In this document: one piece after another, positions 24,518 through 34,348 of the stretch
Position numbering within the stretch: the stretch's first letter is position 1
Layout: each line of letters begins with the position of its first letter
Assembly (NCBI RefSeq): GCF_001192795.1
Contig: NZ_DF968179.1
Location: 270,311-334,310, forward strand
Direction of reading: 5' to 3'
From: Flexilinea flocculi
GTDB lineage: Bacteria; Chloroflexota; Anaerolineae; Anaerolineales; Anaerolineaceae
Length of the DNA stretch: 64,000 nt
Translations under genes and position numbers: made by a program
The notes under the pieces: generated by a model
What the model was told of the DNA's origin: nothing
The model's input: the letters and a program-made list of their open reading frames with translations, nothing else
The model's database searches: none

Positions 24518-26392
24518 TTACGGAGTTTCCTGATCCTTTTTGGATTCTTCTTCCGGCGGCATGCCCTCTGTTCCTGGTCCATATTCAAAAATTGCCTGCC
24601 ATGGCCGATATTGTGTCTCAAAAACATCCTGAATATGAATCAGACCATCCTGATAGACAGTTCGCTTGATTGTGACATCAGCTCCTTTTACGGCATAATC
24701 AACCTGTTTAATTTCACCGGGAGCCAATGTCTGATTTTCACGATAGATCGGGTCTTCTGGTTCTGTAATATTAATGGGACCGGTAGATTCCCACTCAACG
24801 TATCGATTGACGTCGGTGCTATAAAATTTCCATTGTATCGAAGACGTATTTGGATTAACATAGGTTTCCATCAATATCCAGTACGGTGTGTCATTCTTAA
24901 ATTTCAAATCCAGAATCGGCACATAAACAGATGCATCCAGTCCGGAAAGTTTGGGATCAATATTGCCATTGGCAATTCTTTCGTAATAAAAAACCCGATA
25001 GGCATGAGCATGTCTTTCTACGATGGGCAGCCCGTAGAAAAAAGCAGTTCTAAAAAGTGTTGTTGAAACCTGACAGACACCGCCGCCGATTCCCTGAACT
25101 GTTTCGTTTCCGAAAATAACCGGCGCTTCCGCATAACCGTTGTCGATGTCGATATCTCCAATCTGATTAACCATGGAAAAAGTTTCACCAGGGGCTATCA
25201 GAACGCCATGAAAACTGGCTGCTGCTGCGGTAATGTTCTGGACTCTTGCCGGATCGGAATAAAAAAAGTATGTGTATTGCGATTCGACTAATTGCGTGAT
25301 TCCGAGGTCTTTTCCATCCGCGTTGCTGGTAACAACGGGTTGTGTGATGATCATGGCAATTTCCGCCTCATGCTGACCAGTCTGGATTGCTGCAGCAATA
25401 TTTGCCATTGTCTGTTCCGGATCTGCTTTTGTACCGATAACTGCTTCAGCGATTGGTTCAATAATGTGTGTTGTGTCATTAAACACAAAGCGCGCATTTT
25501 GCGGTTTTTTTTCAAGCTGGACGGCAATTTCAACCAGCCGATTATAAAAAAGGTCACGTTTAGGACTCATTTGGATCTTGACCAGTCCATTTTCAATAAC
25601 AGGTTCAAAAAGGATCCATCTGGCGAGCGCATCTGCCTGAATAGTTTCAATTGGCTGATGTACTCCGTTTTGATTAACATAAAGAACGAAATCCTGTCCA
25701 ATCATTGATTCCAGTTTCGATTTTTCCTCCTCAAGATTCGAAACAGTCGGTTCAAAAATCGCAACAGGCAATTCAATCTGCGCAGTTTGAAGATTTTCTC
25801 CCAGTATCTGGAGTTGAGTCATTGTCATCAATTTGTCAACTGCTTTCCCCGCCTTCCCCGGTTCGATGATCACCCGGGATCCTTGCAGTGTGATCGAAGG
25901 CAGTTCATAAGGCACATCGATATATCCGGACAGTGAAGAAATGAAGTTGTATGCAACTCTTTCATCGAACATTAACACCGGTTCGAGGTCATACGAAAAG
26001 AGTAGTGCTGCCATACAAATCCGCAAATTTTCGAATATATCCGGAGTTCGACCAATCGTCCAGGCTTTTTCAATTGTTTTGCCGAATTGAATCTGCATAC
26101 CTAATTCTTCAGGAATAGCGTGCCATACGTCCGAACCATAGGTAAATGCGAAAGCTGCTTCGGTCGGGTATTTTAGATTCTCCCTCAGTTTTTGTTCAGC
26201 TTCTTCTCTGGTCAACCCGCCAATGTTGATTCCTGAAACGGATATCCCCCGATAGATTTTTTGCTGAAATTCCCGGTTGTAGAAAATCAGAAAAATGAAA
26301 AAAAACAGGATTCCTAAAAGAATACTGCTCGTAAAAATCAATAAGAATTTTTGAAATAGAGATGATTTGTTCCTTTTTGATACTTCCTGCAT
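24518..26392 (-). CDS. VanW family protein with peptidoglycan-binding repeats
   Basis: This protein has 624 residues with an N-terminal membrane anchor (FLLIFTSSILLGILFFFIF, about 15-35). Two PG_binding_4-like repeats follow (GINIGGLTREEAEQKLRENL at about 50-70, and a second near 200-330). The VanW domain lies at about 375-510, with APGETFSMVNQIGDIDID, GGVCQVSTTLFRTAF and GLPIVERHAHAYRV. The tail has a G5-like region and an acidic end. The family (YoaR-like) is exported and cell-wall associated; the molecular activity is unproven, though the conserved Cys and His hint at catalysis. It lies 16 nt downstream of the GT-C-like gene. Confidence 0.9.
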   Translation of the reverse strand: MQEVSKRNKSSLFQKFLLIFTSSILLGILFFFIFLIFYNREFQQKIYRGISVSGINIGGLTREEAEQKLRENLKYPTEAAFAFTYGSDVWHAIPEELGMQIQFGKTIEKAWTIGRTPDIFENLRICMAALLFSYDLEPVLMFDERVAYNFISSLSGYIDVPYELPSITLQGSRVIIEPGKAGKAVDKLMTMTQLQILGENLQTAQIELPVAIFEPTVSNLEEEKSKLESMIGQDFVLYVNQNGVHQPIETIQADALARWILFEPVIENGLVKIQMSPKRDLFYNRLVEIAVQLEKKPQNARFVFNDTTHIIEPIAEAVIGTKADPEQTMANIAAAIQTGQHEAEIAMIITQPVVTSNADGKDLGITQLVESQYTYFFYSDPARVQNITAAAASFHGVLIAPGETFSMVNQIGDIDIDNGYAEAPVIFGNETVQGIGGGVCQVSTTLFRTAFFYGLPIVERHAHAYRVFYYERIANGNIDPKLSGLDASVYVPILDLKFKNDTPYWILMETYVNPNTSSIQWKFYSTDVNRYVEWESTGPINITEPEDPIYRENQTLAPGEIKQVDYAVKGADVTIKRTVYQDGLIHIQDVFETQYRPWQAIFEYGPGTEGMPPEEESKKDQETP

Positions 26393-26408
26393 AAATGTAT
26401 GTTTTCCT

Positions 26409-27950
26409 TTAGTTTTTCGATGAAAGAACAGCAGAAAGATTTATATCGTAAATATAAATATCATTTTCGTGTAGATTCAGGTGCTCGCGATAATTTCCAA
26501 ATTCAGCCACAATCAGTGCTTCATTCAGACCGAATTTCTTGTTTTGACTGACAATGATGAATCTGGCATCGTAATCGGATGAATACCAGTCAGTTTTGGA
26601 TGCCCAACTGGAGGGAATTATTTTTCCGTCGCTTGTTTCAATCGGAGCTACCTGCAGTTCATTCCCTGCGTAGTAATTCATTGCATGTGTTTCCCAGTAA
26701 GTGCCATAACCGTTTGCCAACCCGCGATCTCGCAAGACTTCTGCTATTTCGATATACCTGCGGTTATTTTCCGGAGAAGACCGGAAATTGAGCGAAATAT
26801 TGCTGGCAGCGAAGATGATGAGCGGGATGTAAATAATAAAAGCGGCTTTTCTCATTTTCGGGAGCTGTTCCTGGAAAGTGCGTGAGACTAGAATGATGGC
26901 AATGAAAAAAGTGGGGCTCAAATAACGGACTGCCGGTTCCCCGTTGGTTATTTGTGTGAATGTGAAACTTCCGATAACAAATGCGAAACCGACGGCCATA
27001 ACCTGTGTTGTCAGGTCTGATTTAAAATAATGCAAAAAAATTGGAATTAAAGCGGCTAAGACGATCAATGCTGACAGAAATCCTGCCATTTGTCCGATAG
27101 AATGGAAAGGATTTGAATTTTCATACCGGTTGAAGCCGAAAATGATCAGCCATGTATTGTATGTGTTCTGAATATATTGAAAGATGTTTTCGAACGAAAT
27201 CATTTGAAGTTCCGTTGATCCGGTTTTTAAAAATCCGAAAACATTAAAAAGACTTGTTGATGTTTTCCCGATGACTGCTGCCAAAAAAGCCAGGAGTGCA
27301 AGCCAAATTTCATCAATCGATTTTGAACGAAATTGTCTGATGATAATTGACAGAATTAATGGCAGAATAAAGTAATAGAGGACGAATCCGTCAGCGATAC
27401 AGCCGGCAACAGCGATCAGAAAGAACAACCCAAACAGCCATTTTTTCTTAAAGTCAGACTGAATCGATGAAATTCTTTGCGTCAATAGCAACAGGATCAG
27501 CATATATGCAACCGCTATTCCATGCATGCCAACCGTCATGAAAGGGTGACGCAGTGCTGGCGGTACAAAAAGGATCAGCAGCAGCAAAATCAGGTTGCCT
27601 ATCCTGAATTTCCGATTGTTGTGGAATGGCATTAAAAACCAGGAACAATATACAATGATGGCATACGCAATTGGCCCGATCAGGTAAAGAACAATCTTTC
27701 TGCTGAAGAACAACCTTAGCGTGGCTGCCCATAGAAGATCACCGGTGAAAGCAGAAAAAAAACCGCCATTCCAATTTTTCAAGAATGGATTTCCAGTGAT
27801 CATTTCTTCAGCTGCCCGAATGAAATAGGCATTATCCGAGTTGACGGAGAAGGCAAAACTATAAAAATAGATGTAATAAAAGATGAGAGCAAAGAATGGC
27901 AGAATAAGGATGGTAGCGTAAAGCCAGGTCTTTTTGTTAAGAATTATCAT
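26409..27950 (-). CDS. Polytopic membrane protein, GT-C glycosyltransferase-like
   Basis: A 513-residue protein with about ten hydrophobic helices over residues 10-390, an early periplasmic loop (SVNSDNAYFIRAAEEMITGN) and a soluble C-terminal domain of about 110 residues. The outline, with an acidic residue in the first loop and a C-terminal soluble domain, resembles polyprenol-phosphate-sugar-dependent GT-C enzymes. I see no diagnostic motif, so this is a weak assignment. No ribosome site is obvious before ATG 27950. It is followed after 16 nt by the VanW gene, suggesting an envelope operon. Confidence 0.6.
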   Translation of the reverse strand: MIILNKKTWLYATILILPFFALIFYYIYFYSFAFSVNSDNAYFIRAAEEMITGNPFLKNWNGGFFSAFTGDLLWAATLRLFFSRKIVLYLIGPIAYAIIVYCSWFLMPFHNNRKFRIGNLILLLLILFVPPALRHPFMTVGMHGIAVAYMLILLLLTQRISSIQSDFKKKWLFGLFFLIAVAGCIADGFVLYYFILPLILSIIIRQFRSKSIDEIWLALLAFLAAVIGKTSTSLFNVFGFLKTGSTELQMISFENIFQYIQNTYNTWLIIFGFNRYENSNPFHSIGQMAGFLSALIVLAALIPIFLHYFKSDLTTQVMAVGFAFVIGSFTFTQITNGEPAVRYLSPTFFIAIILVSRTFQEQLPKMRKAAFIIYIPLIIFAASNISLNFRSSPENNRRYIEIAEVLRDRGLANGYGTYWETHAMNYYAGNELQVAPIETSDGKIIPSSWASKTDWYSSDYDARFIIVSQNKKFGLNEALIVAEFGNYREHLNLHENDIYIYDINLSAVLSSKN

Positions 27951-28008
27951 GGGATTAAGTATAGTATATAGATTTCAAAATATAAATTTCGCTGTTTGAA
28001 TTATTGAC

Positions 28009-28111
28009 CAGCATTTCGGATCAATTGAGGGATTTTTTTTAATACTGTTGCTTTACGTATAGCGCAAAAACTGCAGAATGGCAATGAATACTCCTGATAT
28101 TTCAAATTACC
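28009..28111 (-). repeat. Palindromic intergenic element, worn copy
   Basis: CAGCATTTCGGATC opens the copy and GATATTTCAAATTACCG closes it. The centre is TTGCTTTACGTATAGCGCAAAAACTGCAG split by the conserved loop border, with a weak stem. It lies in the 27951-28372 spacer between divergent genes; the rest of that spacer is featureless AT-rich sequence. Confidence 0.65.
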
Positions 28112-28372
28112 GGGCTTTTATTGTTTGCAACATTTTGATATGATTATTTGTAATCAGTATCGAAAAAAATGCATATTTTCAGTAATTATAAAAATAGAAA
28201 AACCTTTTAAAAATCGAGCAAAGAATCTCTCTCGTAGTACGTATTTCAGATTTATTGATTGGTGATTTTACAAGATTTACTGCGACTTTTTATAGTGGTT
28301 GTTCGTAAAGCTGCATCGTTTGATTTGTATAGTTAGTGTCCAAATGCGCAAATTGCCGGGAGTGTAACGATT

Positions 28373-29599
28373 ATGAAACGGGCATGTAAATTGATCCTAT
28401 TTTTTATCTTCATGATTGGAATACAATCTTTCAGTTTCTATGATCCTGATAAAGAAGCAAATCGTGTGGTAACAAGTGTCGTACAAAAAGCACAGATACT
28501 CGATGATGATAATGCATCGCTTGCATTGCTGCGCCTGGATGGAAGAGTATATTTTTTCCAAAATATGTATGGCTTGCAGCCGATCGATCTTCAAATCCCG
28601 ACAGAATTCTCTATGCCGTACTTTGCCAGTAGAATTCTGACAGATTCTCACTTTATTTATTTTTTGCAAACGTCTCCTTTTTCGGAAGGTCTGACGCTGA
28701 TCAATAAGGCAGGTGATCGAAGATTTATTTCTTCCCCTTTACCGAATTCCATTTTGTATGCAGCTTTTCCCTCGCCATTGGGAGATCGTTTGTTTTGGAT
28801 TTATGATGCCTCTCCGGTTCCGATCAGTTTGTCTGCTCCCTGTGATGAGAATCCGGATTGCCCGGGTTATGTTTTTGAAGTAATTTCCAGCGATTTGTCC
28901 GGTAGCGATACTCAGCCGATTATCCGGATTGAAACCGGTGTGAAAGAATATGGCTTGCAAGTATTTTTTGATGGTTGGAATCTGCAACGGGATGCTTTTC
29001 GAATAAATGTCAGTTTTTCACAGCCAAGTGCTTTATATTTACCGGAACAAGGGCTCGTTTATGAAATAAATCCTCTCAGTAAAGAAATAATCACTCATGG
29101 AGATCCTTTTCAAGGATTATTGCTCAGTCCGGATGGGTTATGGTCGGCGAATGCATACTGGGGAGATCAAAGTATTTTTGAAATTCGTCAGAAAATTACG
29201 AATGAAATACGACGTCCTGAATTGATTTTTGGAGAATCGACCCTGGTTGATCAGCTCTCCTTCTCCCCTTCCGGGAGTTCTCTGGCATGGATTGCATTAA
29301 GTTGGGATTCCAGCCAAAGTCTACTGAAAGAGATTGCACTTCAGGTGATGGGTATGGAATCCGGAGAAATCTGCAGTTTGCTTTTACCATTGCCAGAAAA
29401 AGATCAATATGGGAGATTGAATCTTCCGTATTTGCCAAAATGGATCAATGAAAAATTTCTGGTTGTGAATTCGGAAAACGGCAGCCGAATATTCAATATA
29501 CAGTCAATGGATTGGGAAATTGAATGGGATACGGTTCTGCATGGAGAGGATGACTTTCTGGCGCTTGGTTCTTTGACTGAAATGGTTGACTTTTCTTAG
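28373..29599 (+). CDS. Secreted beta-propeller-like protein of unknown function
   Basis: This protein has 408 residues with a signal peptide (ACKLILFFIFMIGIQSFSF). Repeated beta-rich blades carry motifs such as FPSPLGDRLFWIYDA, LLLSPDGLWSANAYWG and SFSPSGSSLAWIAL, spaced like PD40/WD40-type propeller strands. No catalytic motif is recognised. It may be a surface sensor or binding protein. It shares the style of the lipoprotein at 47200 but the two are not obviously paralogous. GGGAG lies 9 nt before the ATG. The gene is single, with gmd starting 74 nt downstream. Confidence 0.7.
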   Translation: MKRACKLILFFIFMIGIQSFSFYDPDKEANRVVTSVVQKAQILDDDNASLALLRLDGRVYFFQNMYGLQPIDLQIPTEFSMPYFASRILTDSHFIYFLQTSPFSEGLTLINKAGDRRFISSPLPNSILYAAFPSPLGDRLFWIYDASPVPISLSAPCDENPDCPGYVFEVISSDLSGSDTQPIIRIETGVKEYGLQVFFDGWNLQRDAFRINVSFSQPSALYLPEQGLVYEINPLSKEIITHGDPFQGLLLSPDGLWSANAYWGDQSIFEIRQKITNEIRRPELIFGESTLVDQLSFSPSGSSLAWIALSWDSSQSLLKEIALQVMGMESGEICSLLLPLPEKDQYGRLNLPYLPKWINEKFLVVNSENGSRIFNIQSMDWEIEWDTVLHGEDDFLALGSLTEMVDFS

Positions 29600-29673
29600 A
29601 TTTGCTGGAATAGCTGTGCCGGATCGATCTCAGATGGCTCGCTATGATACAATAAAAAAACGGAGATAAGAAT

Positions 29674-30744
29674 ATGAAAAAAGCATTGATTACGGGAATA
29701 ACCGGTCAAGATGGTTCATACCTGGCAGAATTGCTGCTGGATAAAGGATATGAGGTGCACGGAATTATTCGACGTGCCAGTTCATTTAATACACGCAGAA
29801 TTGATCATATTTATGCGCTTTCTCAATCCGGCGATGCATCGATTCCATTTTTCTTGCATTACGGCGATATGACTACATCGGAAGCCTTGCTGGACATCAT
29901 CTACAACGTCATTCCGGATGAAATCTATAATCTGGCGGCGCAAAGTCAGGTTCGTGTCAGCTTTGACATCCCGGAATATACAGCTGATACAACCGGTCTG
30001 GGAACCATTCGCATTTTGGAAGCCATGCGCAAAACGCGATGCCATGCACGCTTTTATCAGGCCTCAACCAGTGAACTATTCGGCAGCGCAAAGCCGCCGC
30101 AAAATGAAAATACGCCTTTTGAGCCACAGAGCCCATATGCTGCAGCGAAACTATACGCTTATTGGATTACCCGAAATTATCGGGATGGTTACAATATGTT
30201 TGCCTGTAACGGGATTCTATTCAATCATGAATCACCCCGAAGAGGTGAAACCTTTGTTACGCGGAAGATCACGCGCGCGATTGCGATGATCATGGCTGGC
30301 CTTCAAAAGACTTTATATCTGGGAAATTTGGATTCAAAACGTGATTGGGGTTATGCGCCAGAATTTGTTGAAGCCATGTGGAAAATATTACAGCAAGAAA
30401 AACCGGACGATTTTGTATTAGGTACCGGAGAATCTCATACGATTCGCGAGTTTCTGGATGAAGCTTTTGGATATGTCGGATTAGACTGGAATGAATATGT
30501 CCGATTAGATACTCGGTATTTTCGCCCGACTGAAGTGGATTATCTGCTTGCAGATACAACCAAGGCAAAAGAAGTGCTGCAATGGGAACCGAAAATAAAA
30601 TTTCATGATTTGGTACGAATTATGGTGGACGCAGATCTTGAATCGCTGGGTATGGAATGTCCGGGAGAAGGCAAGAAAATCTTGTTGAAGAATTTTGGTA
30701 ACTGGCACCGTTGGGAAGACCAGATTATCAGTATGGAGCGCTAA
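29674..30744 (+). CDS. gmd: GDP-mannose 4,6-dehydratase
   Basis: This 356-residue short-chain dehydrogenase-type enzyme converts GDP-mannose to GDP-4-keto-6-deoxymannose, the precursor of GDP-fucose, rhamnose or colitose. Motifs: [19 protein letters not shown] (NADP loop), [18 protein letters not shown] (typical Gmd), the STSELFG segment (catalytic Ser/Thr and Glu), [13 protein letters not shown] (YxxxK) and [19 protein letters not shown]. No fcl/rmd partner is in the window, so the end product is unknown. GGAG precedes the ATG. polA follows after 17 nt. Confidence 0.97.
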   Translation: MKKALITGITGQDGSYLAELLLDKGYEVHGIIRRASSFNTRRIDHIYALSQSGDASIPFFLHYGDMTTSEALLDIIYNVIPDEIYNLAAQSQVRVSFDIPEYTADTTGLGTIRILEAMRKTRCHARFYQASTSELFGSAKPPQNENTPFEPQSPYAAAKLYAYWITRNYRDGYNMFACNGILFNHESPRRGETFVTRKITRAIAMIMAGLQKTLYLGNLDSKRDWGYAPEFVEAMWKILQQEKPDDFVLGTGESHTIREFLDEAFGYVGLDWNEYVRLDTRYFRPTEVDYLLADTTKAKEVLQWEPKIKFHDLVRIMVDADLESLGMECPGEGKKILLKNFGNWHRWEDQIISMER

Positions 30745-30761
30745 TTATTGCGAATGATATT

Positions 30762-33548
30762 ATGGGAAAGAATCTGACACTCATTGATGGACATGCGATT
30801 GCATATCGCTCCTATTATGCATTAACATCAGGGACAAATACGGAGCGATGGCATACGTCCCAGGGAGAACCGACCGCAGGTATTTTTGGATTTTCCAGTA
30901 TCCTGTTGAGCCTCCTTGAAAAGGATCGACCGGATTATCTGGTGATTGCTTTCGATACCGGTAAAACATTCCGCAATGATTTGTTTGAGGGATATAAAGC
31001 AACACGCGCAAAAATGCCGGATGACCTTCGGCCGCAGATCGATCGGATGCGTGAATTAGTAGATTCTTTTCGTATTCCCAGGTTGGAATTGGAGGGATTC
31101 GAAGCAGATGACGTTCTTGGAAGTCTGGCTTTTGCTGCAGCAGAGCAAGGATACCAGGTGAAAATCATCACAGGTGATCGCGATTTGTTGCAGCTTGTTA
31201 ACTCCCAAGTCACTGTAAAGTTGGCGGGTAGCAAACTTTCTGACTCTGTAGAATATTCTCCCGCAATGGTAAAAGATTTTCTGGGTATTCCACCGGAACT
31301 GGTCGTAGATTATAAAGCGCTGGTCGGTGATCCTTCAGATAATTATCCCGGTGTTCCCGGCGTCGGTCCGAAAACAGCCGTGAAACTGCTGGAAGATTAC
31401 GGATCATTGGACGGAATTTATGAAAACCTTTCTTTGATAAAAGATTCTATCCGAATGAAACTTGAAAGTCATAAAGAGGATGCATATCTCAGCAGGACTT
31501 TGGCAAAAATTCGCACAGACTTGAAATTGACCATTGATTTTCATGAAGCTTCCACAGAAAAACTGAATTTTCGTGCAGTTGAAGAGCTCTTCAAAACACT
31601 TGAATTTAAGGTTCTTCTTCCGAGACTGAAGGCGATCGCACCGTCCTTCCTGCCAGCAGATCACCAACTGTCATTTTTTGGAGTTCCTGTTGCCTCAGAA
31701 AGTCGAACAGACATAGAGACCTATTCGCCGCAGTTTCAGATCATTGATGATGAAGAGGAACTGAAAAAGCTCATCCAAAAGTTGAATGCTGCTGAGTTGA
31801 TCGGACTGGATACTGAAACAACCGGAATTGACGCAATGAGCTGTCGATTGGTTGGTATATCACTTTCAGTCGAACCAGGCAAAGGTTTTTATATACCGGT
31901 AGGACATGTGACTGGTGAAAAACAACTGCCTTTGTCCACCATATGTGATGCACTGCGTCCAATTTTACAGAATCCGAAAATCGGGAAAGCCGGTCACAAT
32001 ATTAAGTTCGATGCGCTGGTTTTGAAAAACCATGGACTGGATATTTCTGGAATCGTCTTCGATTCAATGATTGCAGGATGGGTTATCGATCCGACTTCAA
32101 AGAATTTGGGGTTAAAACCGATGGCGGAGTCATTGCTTGGAATAAAAATGATGATGATTCAATCGCTGATCGGAAAAGGGAAAGAACAGAGAACGATGGC
32201 TGAAGTTTCGGTGCAGGAAGTAGCGCCTTATGCATCAGCAGATGCCGAAGTAGTGTTGCAGCTCATGCCGATTTTGCAAAAAAAGCTGCAAGAGTTGGGA
32301 ACGGCACATATCCTGACAGAAATGGAAATTCCGTTAATCCCAGTTTTGATCGAAATGGAATACAACGGAATTAAATTGGACGCTTCCTTTTTAAAGGAAA
32401 TGTCTAAGAAGCTTGCAATCCGATTAAACGAAATTGAAGAAGAAATTTACCAGTTGGTCGGATATCGATTTAATATCAATTCCACGCAGCAGCTCTCGCG
32501 TGTACTGTTTGAAACGTTGCGATTACCACAGCCATCCCTGGGAAAGAAAACGGTTTCCGGTCATTTTTCTACTGCTGCGGATGTTTTGGAAGAAATGCAG
32601 GGAATTCATCCGGTGATTGATCTGATTCTCGAAAACAGGGAATTATCGAAATTAAAAAGTACCTATGTTGATGCCCTGCCGTCCAGTATGAATCCTGTGA
32701 CACACCGTATCCATACATCCTTTAACCAGACTGGAACAGTAACCGGTCGTCTTGCCTCTGCAGCACCGAATTTGCAGAACATACCGACCCGTACCGAACT
32801 TGGGCGTCAGGTACGCACTGCTTTTGTGGCGGATCAGGGAAAAGTTCTCCTGTCAGTCGATTACAGTCAAATTGAACTGCGAATCGTTGCCCATATGGCA
32901 CAAGATGAAGGGATGCTGAGCGCTTTCCGTGCAAACCAGGATATCCATGCTGCAACTGCTGCGGCGATTTATAATTGCGATATCCACGCGGTCACAAAGG
33001 AAATGCGACGGCATGCAAAAGCCATCAATTTCGGATTACTTTATGGGATGAATTCTTTTGGATTGAGTCGATCTGCCAAATTGTCCCGAAAAGATGCCAG
33101 TGATTTTGTCGCTGCGTATTATGCCCGTTTCCCTGGTGTGAAACGATTTTTAGATGGCATCCGAGTACAGGCAGCCAATGACGGGTATGTAGAGACGATG
33201 ATGGGAAGGAAACGATATTTTCCCGGCCTTGGAAGGCAGATGAACCACCTGATTCGCGATCGCGAAGAACGAGAGGCGATTAATGCTCCTGTCCAGGGAA
33301 CGGCAGCGGACATATTAAAAATTGCCATGATCCGGCTCCCGTCCGCTTTGGACCAGGCAGGATTGAAATCGAAAATTCTGCTGCAAGTACATGATGAACT
33401 CTTGCTGGAGTGCGCATCTGAAGAATTGGATGAAACCAGAAAAATTGTACAGTCTGTCATGGAAAGCGCTGTCAGTCTATCCATTCCGCTTCTGACAGAA
33501 GCACGCAGCGGTATTAACTGGGGTGCATTAACGACTGTTGAAAATTAA
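30762..33548 (+). CDS. polA: DNA polymerase I (with intact proofreading)
   Basis: This protein has 928 residues from ATG 30762 (GKNLTLIDGHAIAYRSYYAL, the usual beginning); an in-frame ATG at 30711 overlaps gmd and is less likely. The 5'-3' exonuclease domain covers residues 1-300 (FEADDVLGSLA, ITGDRDLLQL, GVPGVGPKTA). The 3'-5' exonuclease has all three motifs (LDTETTGID, GHNIKFDALV, YASADAEVVLQL), so proofreading should work, unlike Taq or Bacillus homologues. Polymerase motifs are A VDYSQIELRI, B RRHAKAINFGLLYGM and C QVHDELLLE. It acts in replication gap filling and repair. Probably co-transcribed with gmd. Confidence 0.97.
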   Translation: MGKNLTLIDGHAIAYRSYYALTSGTNTERWHTSQGEPTAGIFGFSSILLSLLEKDRPDYLVIAFDTGKTFRNDLFEGYKATRAKMPDDLRPQIDRMRELVDSFRIPRLELEGFEADDVLGSLAFAAAEQGYQVKIITGDRDLLQLVNSQVTVKLAGSKLSDSVEYSPAMVKDFLGIPPELVVDYKALVGDPSDNYPGVPGVGPKTAVKLLEDYGSLDGIYENLSLIKDSIRMKLESHKEDAYLSRTLAKIRTDLKLTIDFHEASTEKLNFRAVEELFKTLEFKVLLPRLKAIAPSFLPADHQLSFFGVPVASESRTDIETYSPQFQIIDDEEELKKLIQKLNAAELIGLDTETTGIDAMSCRLVGISLSVEPGKGFYIPVGHVTGEKQLPLSTICDALRPILQNPKIGKAGHNIKFDALVLKNHGLDISGIVFDSMIAGWVIDPTSKNLGLKPMAESLLGIKMMMIQSLIGKGKEQRTMAEVSVQEVAPYASADAEVVLQLMPILQKKLQELGTAHILTEMEIPLIPVLIEMEYNGIKLDASFLKEMSKKLAIRLNEIEEEIYQLVGYRFNINSTQQLSRVLFETLRLPQPSLGKKTVSGHFSTAADVLEEMQGIHPVIDLILENRELSKLKSTYVDALPSSMNPVTHRIHTSFNQTGTVTGRLASAAPNLQNIPTRTELGRQVRTAFVADQGKVLLSVDYSQIELRIVAHMAQDEGMLSAFRANQDIHAATAAAIYNCDIHAVTKEMRRHAKAINFGLLYGMNSFGLSRSAKLSRKDASDFVAAYYARFPGVKRFLDGIRVQAANDGYVETMMGRKRYFPGLGRQMNHLIRDREEREAINAPVQGTAADILKIAMIRLPSALDQAGLKSKILLQVHDELLLECASEELDETRKIVQSVMESAVSLSIPLLTEARSGINWGALTTVEN

Positions 33549-33597
33549 CGAGAACCTGGAAATTTCTTGTATTTGACTGATCCAGCTGATTGATTCC

Positions 33598-33698
33598 AGT
33601 TATCATCAATGTGAAAAGAATTATTTATTGTTGTGTTGTTTTTGCGTTCCGCGAGAAAAAGTACAATAAAAGGAATTCTTCTCTTATTTCGAATCAAT
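33598..33698 (-). repeat. Palindromic intergenic element, worn copy
   Basis: Located between polA and the sigma-factor gene. It has TTGTTGTGTTGTTTTTGCG, TTCC, GCGAGAAAAAGTACAATAA in the centre and ends TTATTTCGAATCAATG. The left end is degraded. Confidence 0.65.
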
Positions 33699-33733
33699 GA
33701 CTCTGTTGTATATTAATATGGATTGAAATAATC

Positions 33734-34348
33734 ATGGATCTTAAAGAATCTAAGCTGATTATGCGGGCGATCCAGGGGAATCTGGATGCTTTCAATCAGC
33801 TTGTCGTCATCTATCAGACAGCCGTATATAATACGGCTTTACGCATCATGAACGACAGTGAAGCAGCAGATGATATAACCCAGACTGCTTTTATTTCTGC
33901 CTGGCAGCATATGGAATCCTTTAAAGGAGATTCTTTTAAACCTTGGATCTTACGTATAACGATTAATGCCTGTTATGATGAAATTAGGCGATTGCGGCGT
34001 CACCCTTCGACACCACTTGAGCCTGTTACAGAGGAAAATGAAGAAAACGAAGATGCGGTTTGGCTGATTGATCCCAATTTACAGCCCGATGAGGTTTCAC
34101 TTCAAAAAGATACCATGGCGGCAGTAGCAGAATGTATGGGATCTCTGCCCGAAGAATATCGGACAGTACTTATGCTGATTGATGTTCACGAATTTAATTA
34201 TCAGGATGCTGCTGATATGATCAGCAAACCGTTGGGTACCATAAAAAGCAGACTGCTTCGAGCGCGATTGAGGATGCGGACCTGTCTTGAATCCAAAGGG
34301 GAACTTTATCGTTCTCAGAATCGTACCGATAATAAGGATTTATCGTAG
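33734..34348 (+). CDS. ECF-type RNA polymerase sigma factor
   Basis: A 204-residue sigma-70 family protein with region 2 (FNQLVVIYQTAVYNTALRI, EAADDITQTAFISAW) and region 4 (LPEEYRTVLMLIDVHEFNY, KPLGTIKSRLLRARLRMR). Region 1.1 and 3 are absent, as in RpoE-like ECF factors. It directs RNA polymerase to a stress or envelope regulon. The next gene begins 0 nt after its stop and encodes a one- or two-helix membrane protein, a typical anti-sigma arrangement. Confidence 0.94.
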   Translation: MDLKESKLIMRAIQGNLDAFNQLVVIYQTAVYNTALRIMNDSEAADDITQTAFISAWQHMESFKGDSFKPWILRITINACYDEIRRLRRHPSTPLEPVTEENEENEDAVWLIDPNLQPDEVSLQKDTMAAVAECMGSLPEEYRTVLMLIDVHEFNYQDAADMISKPLGTIKSRLLRARLRMRTCLESKGELYRSQNRTDNKDLS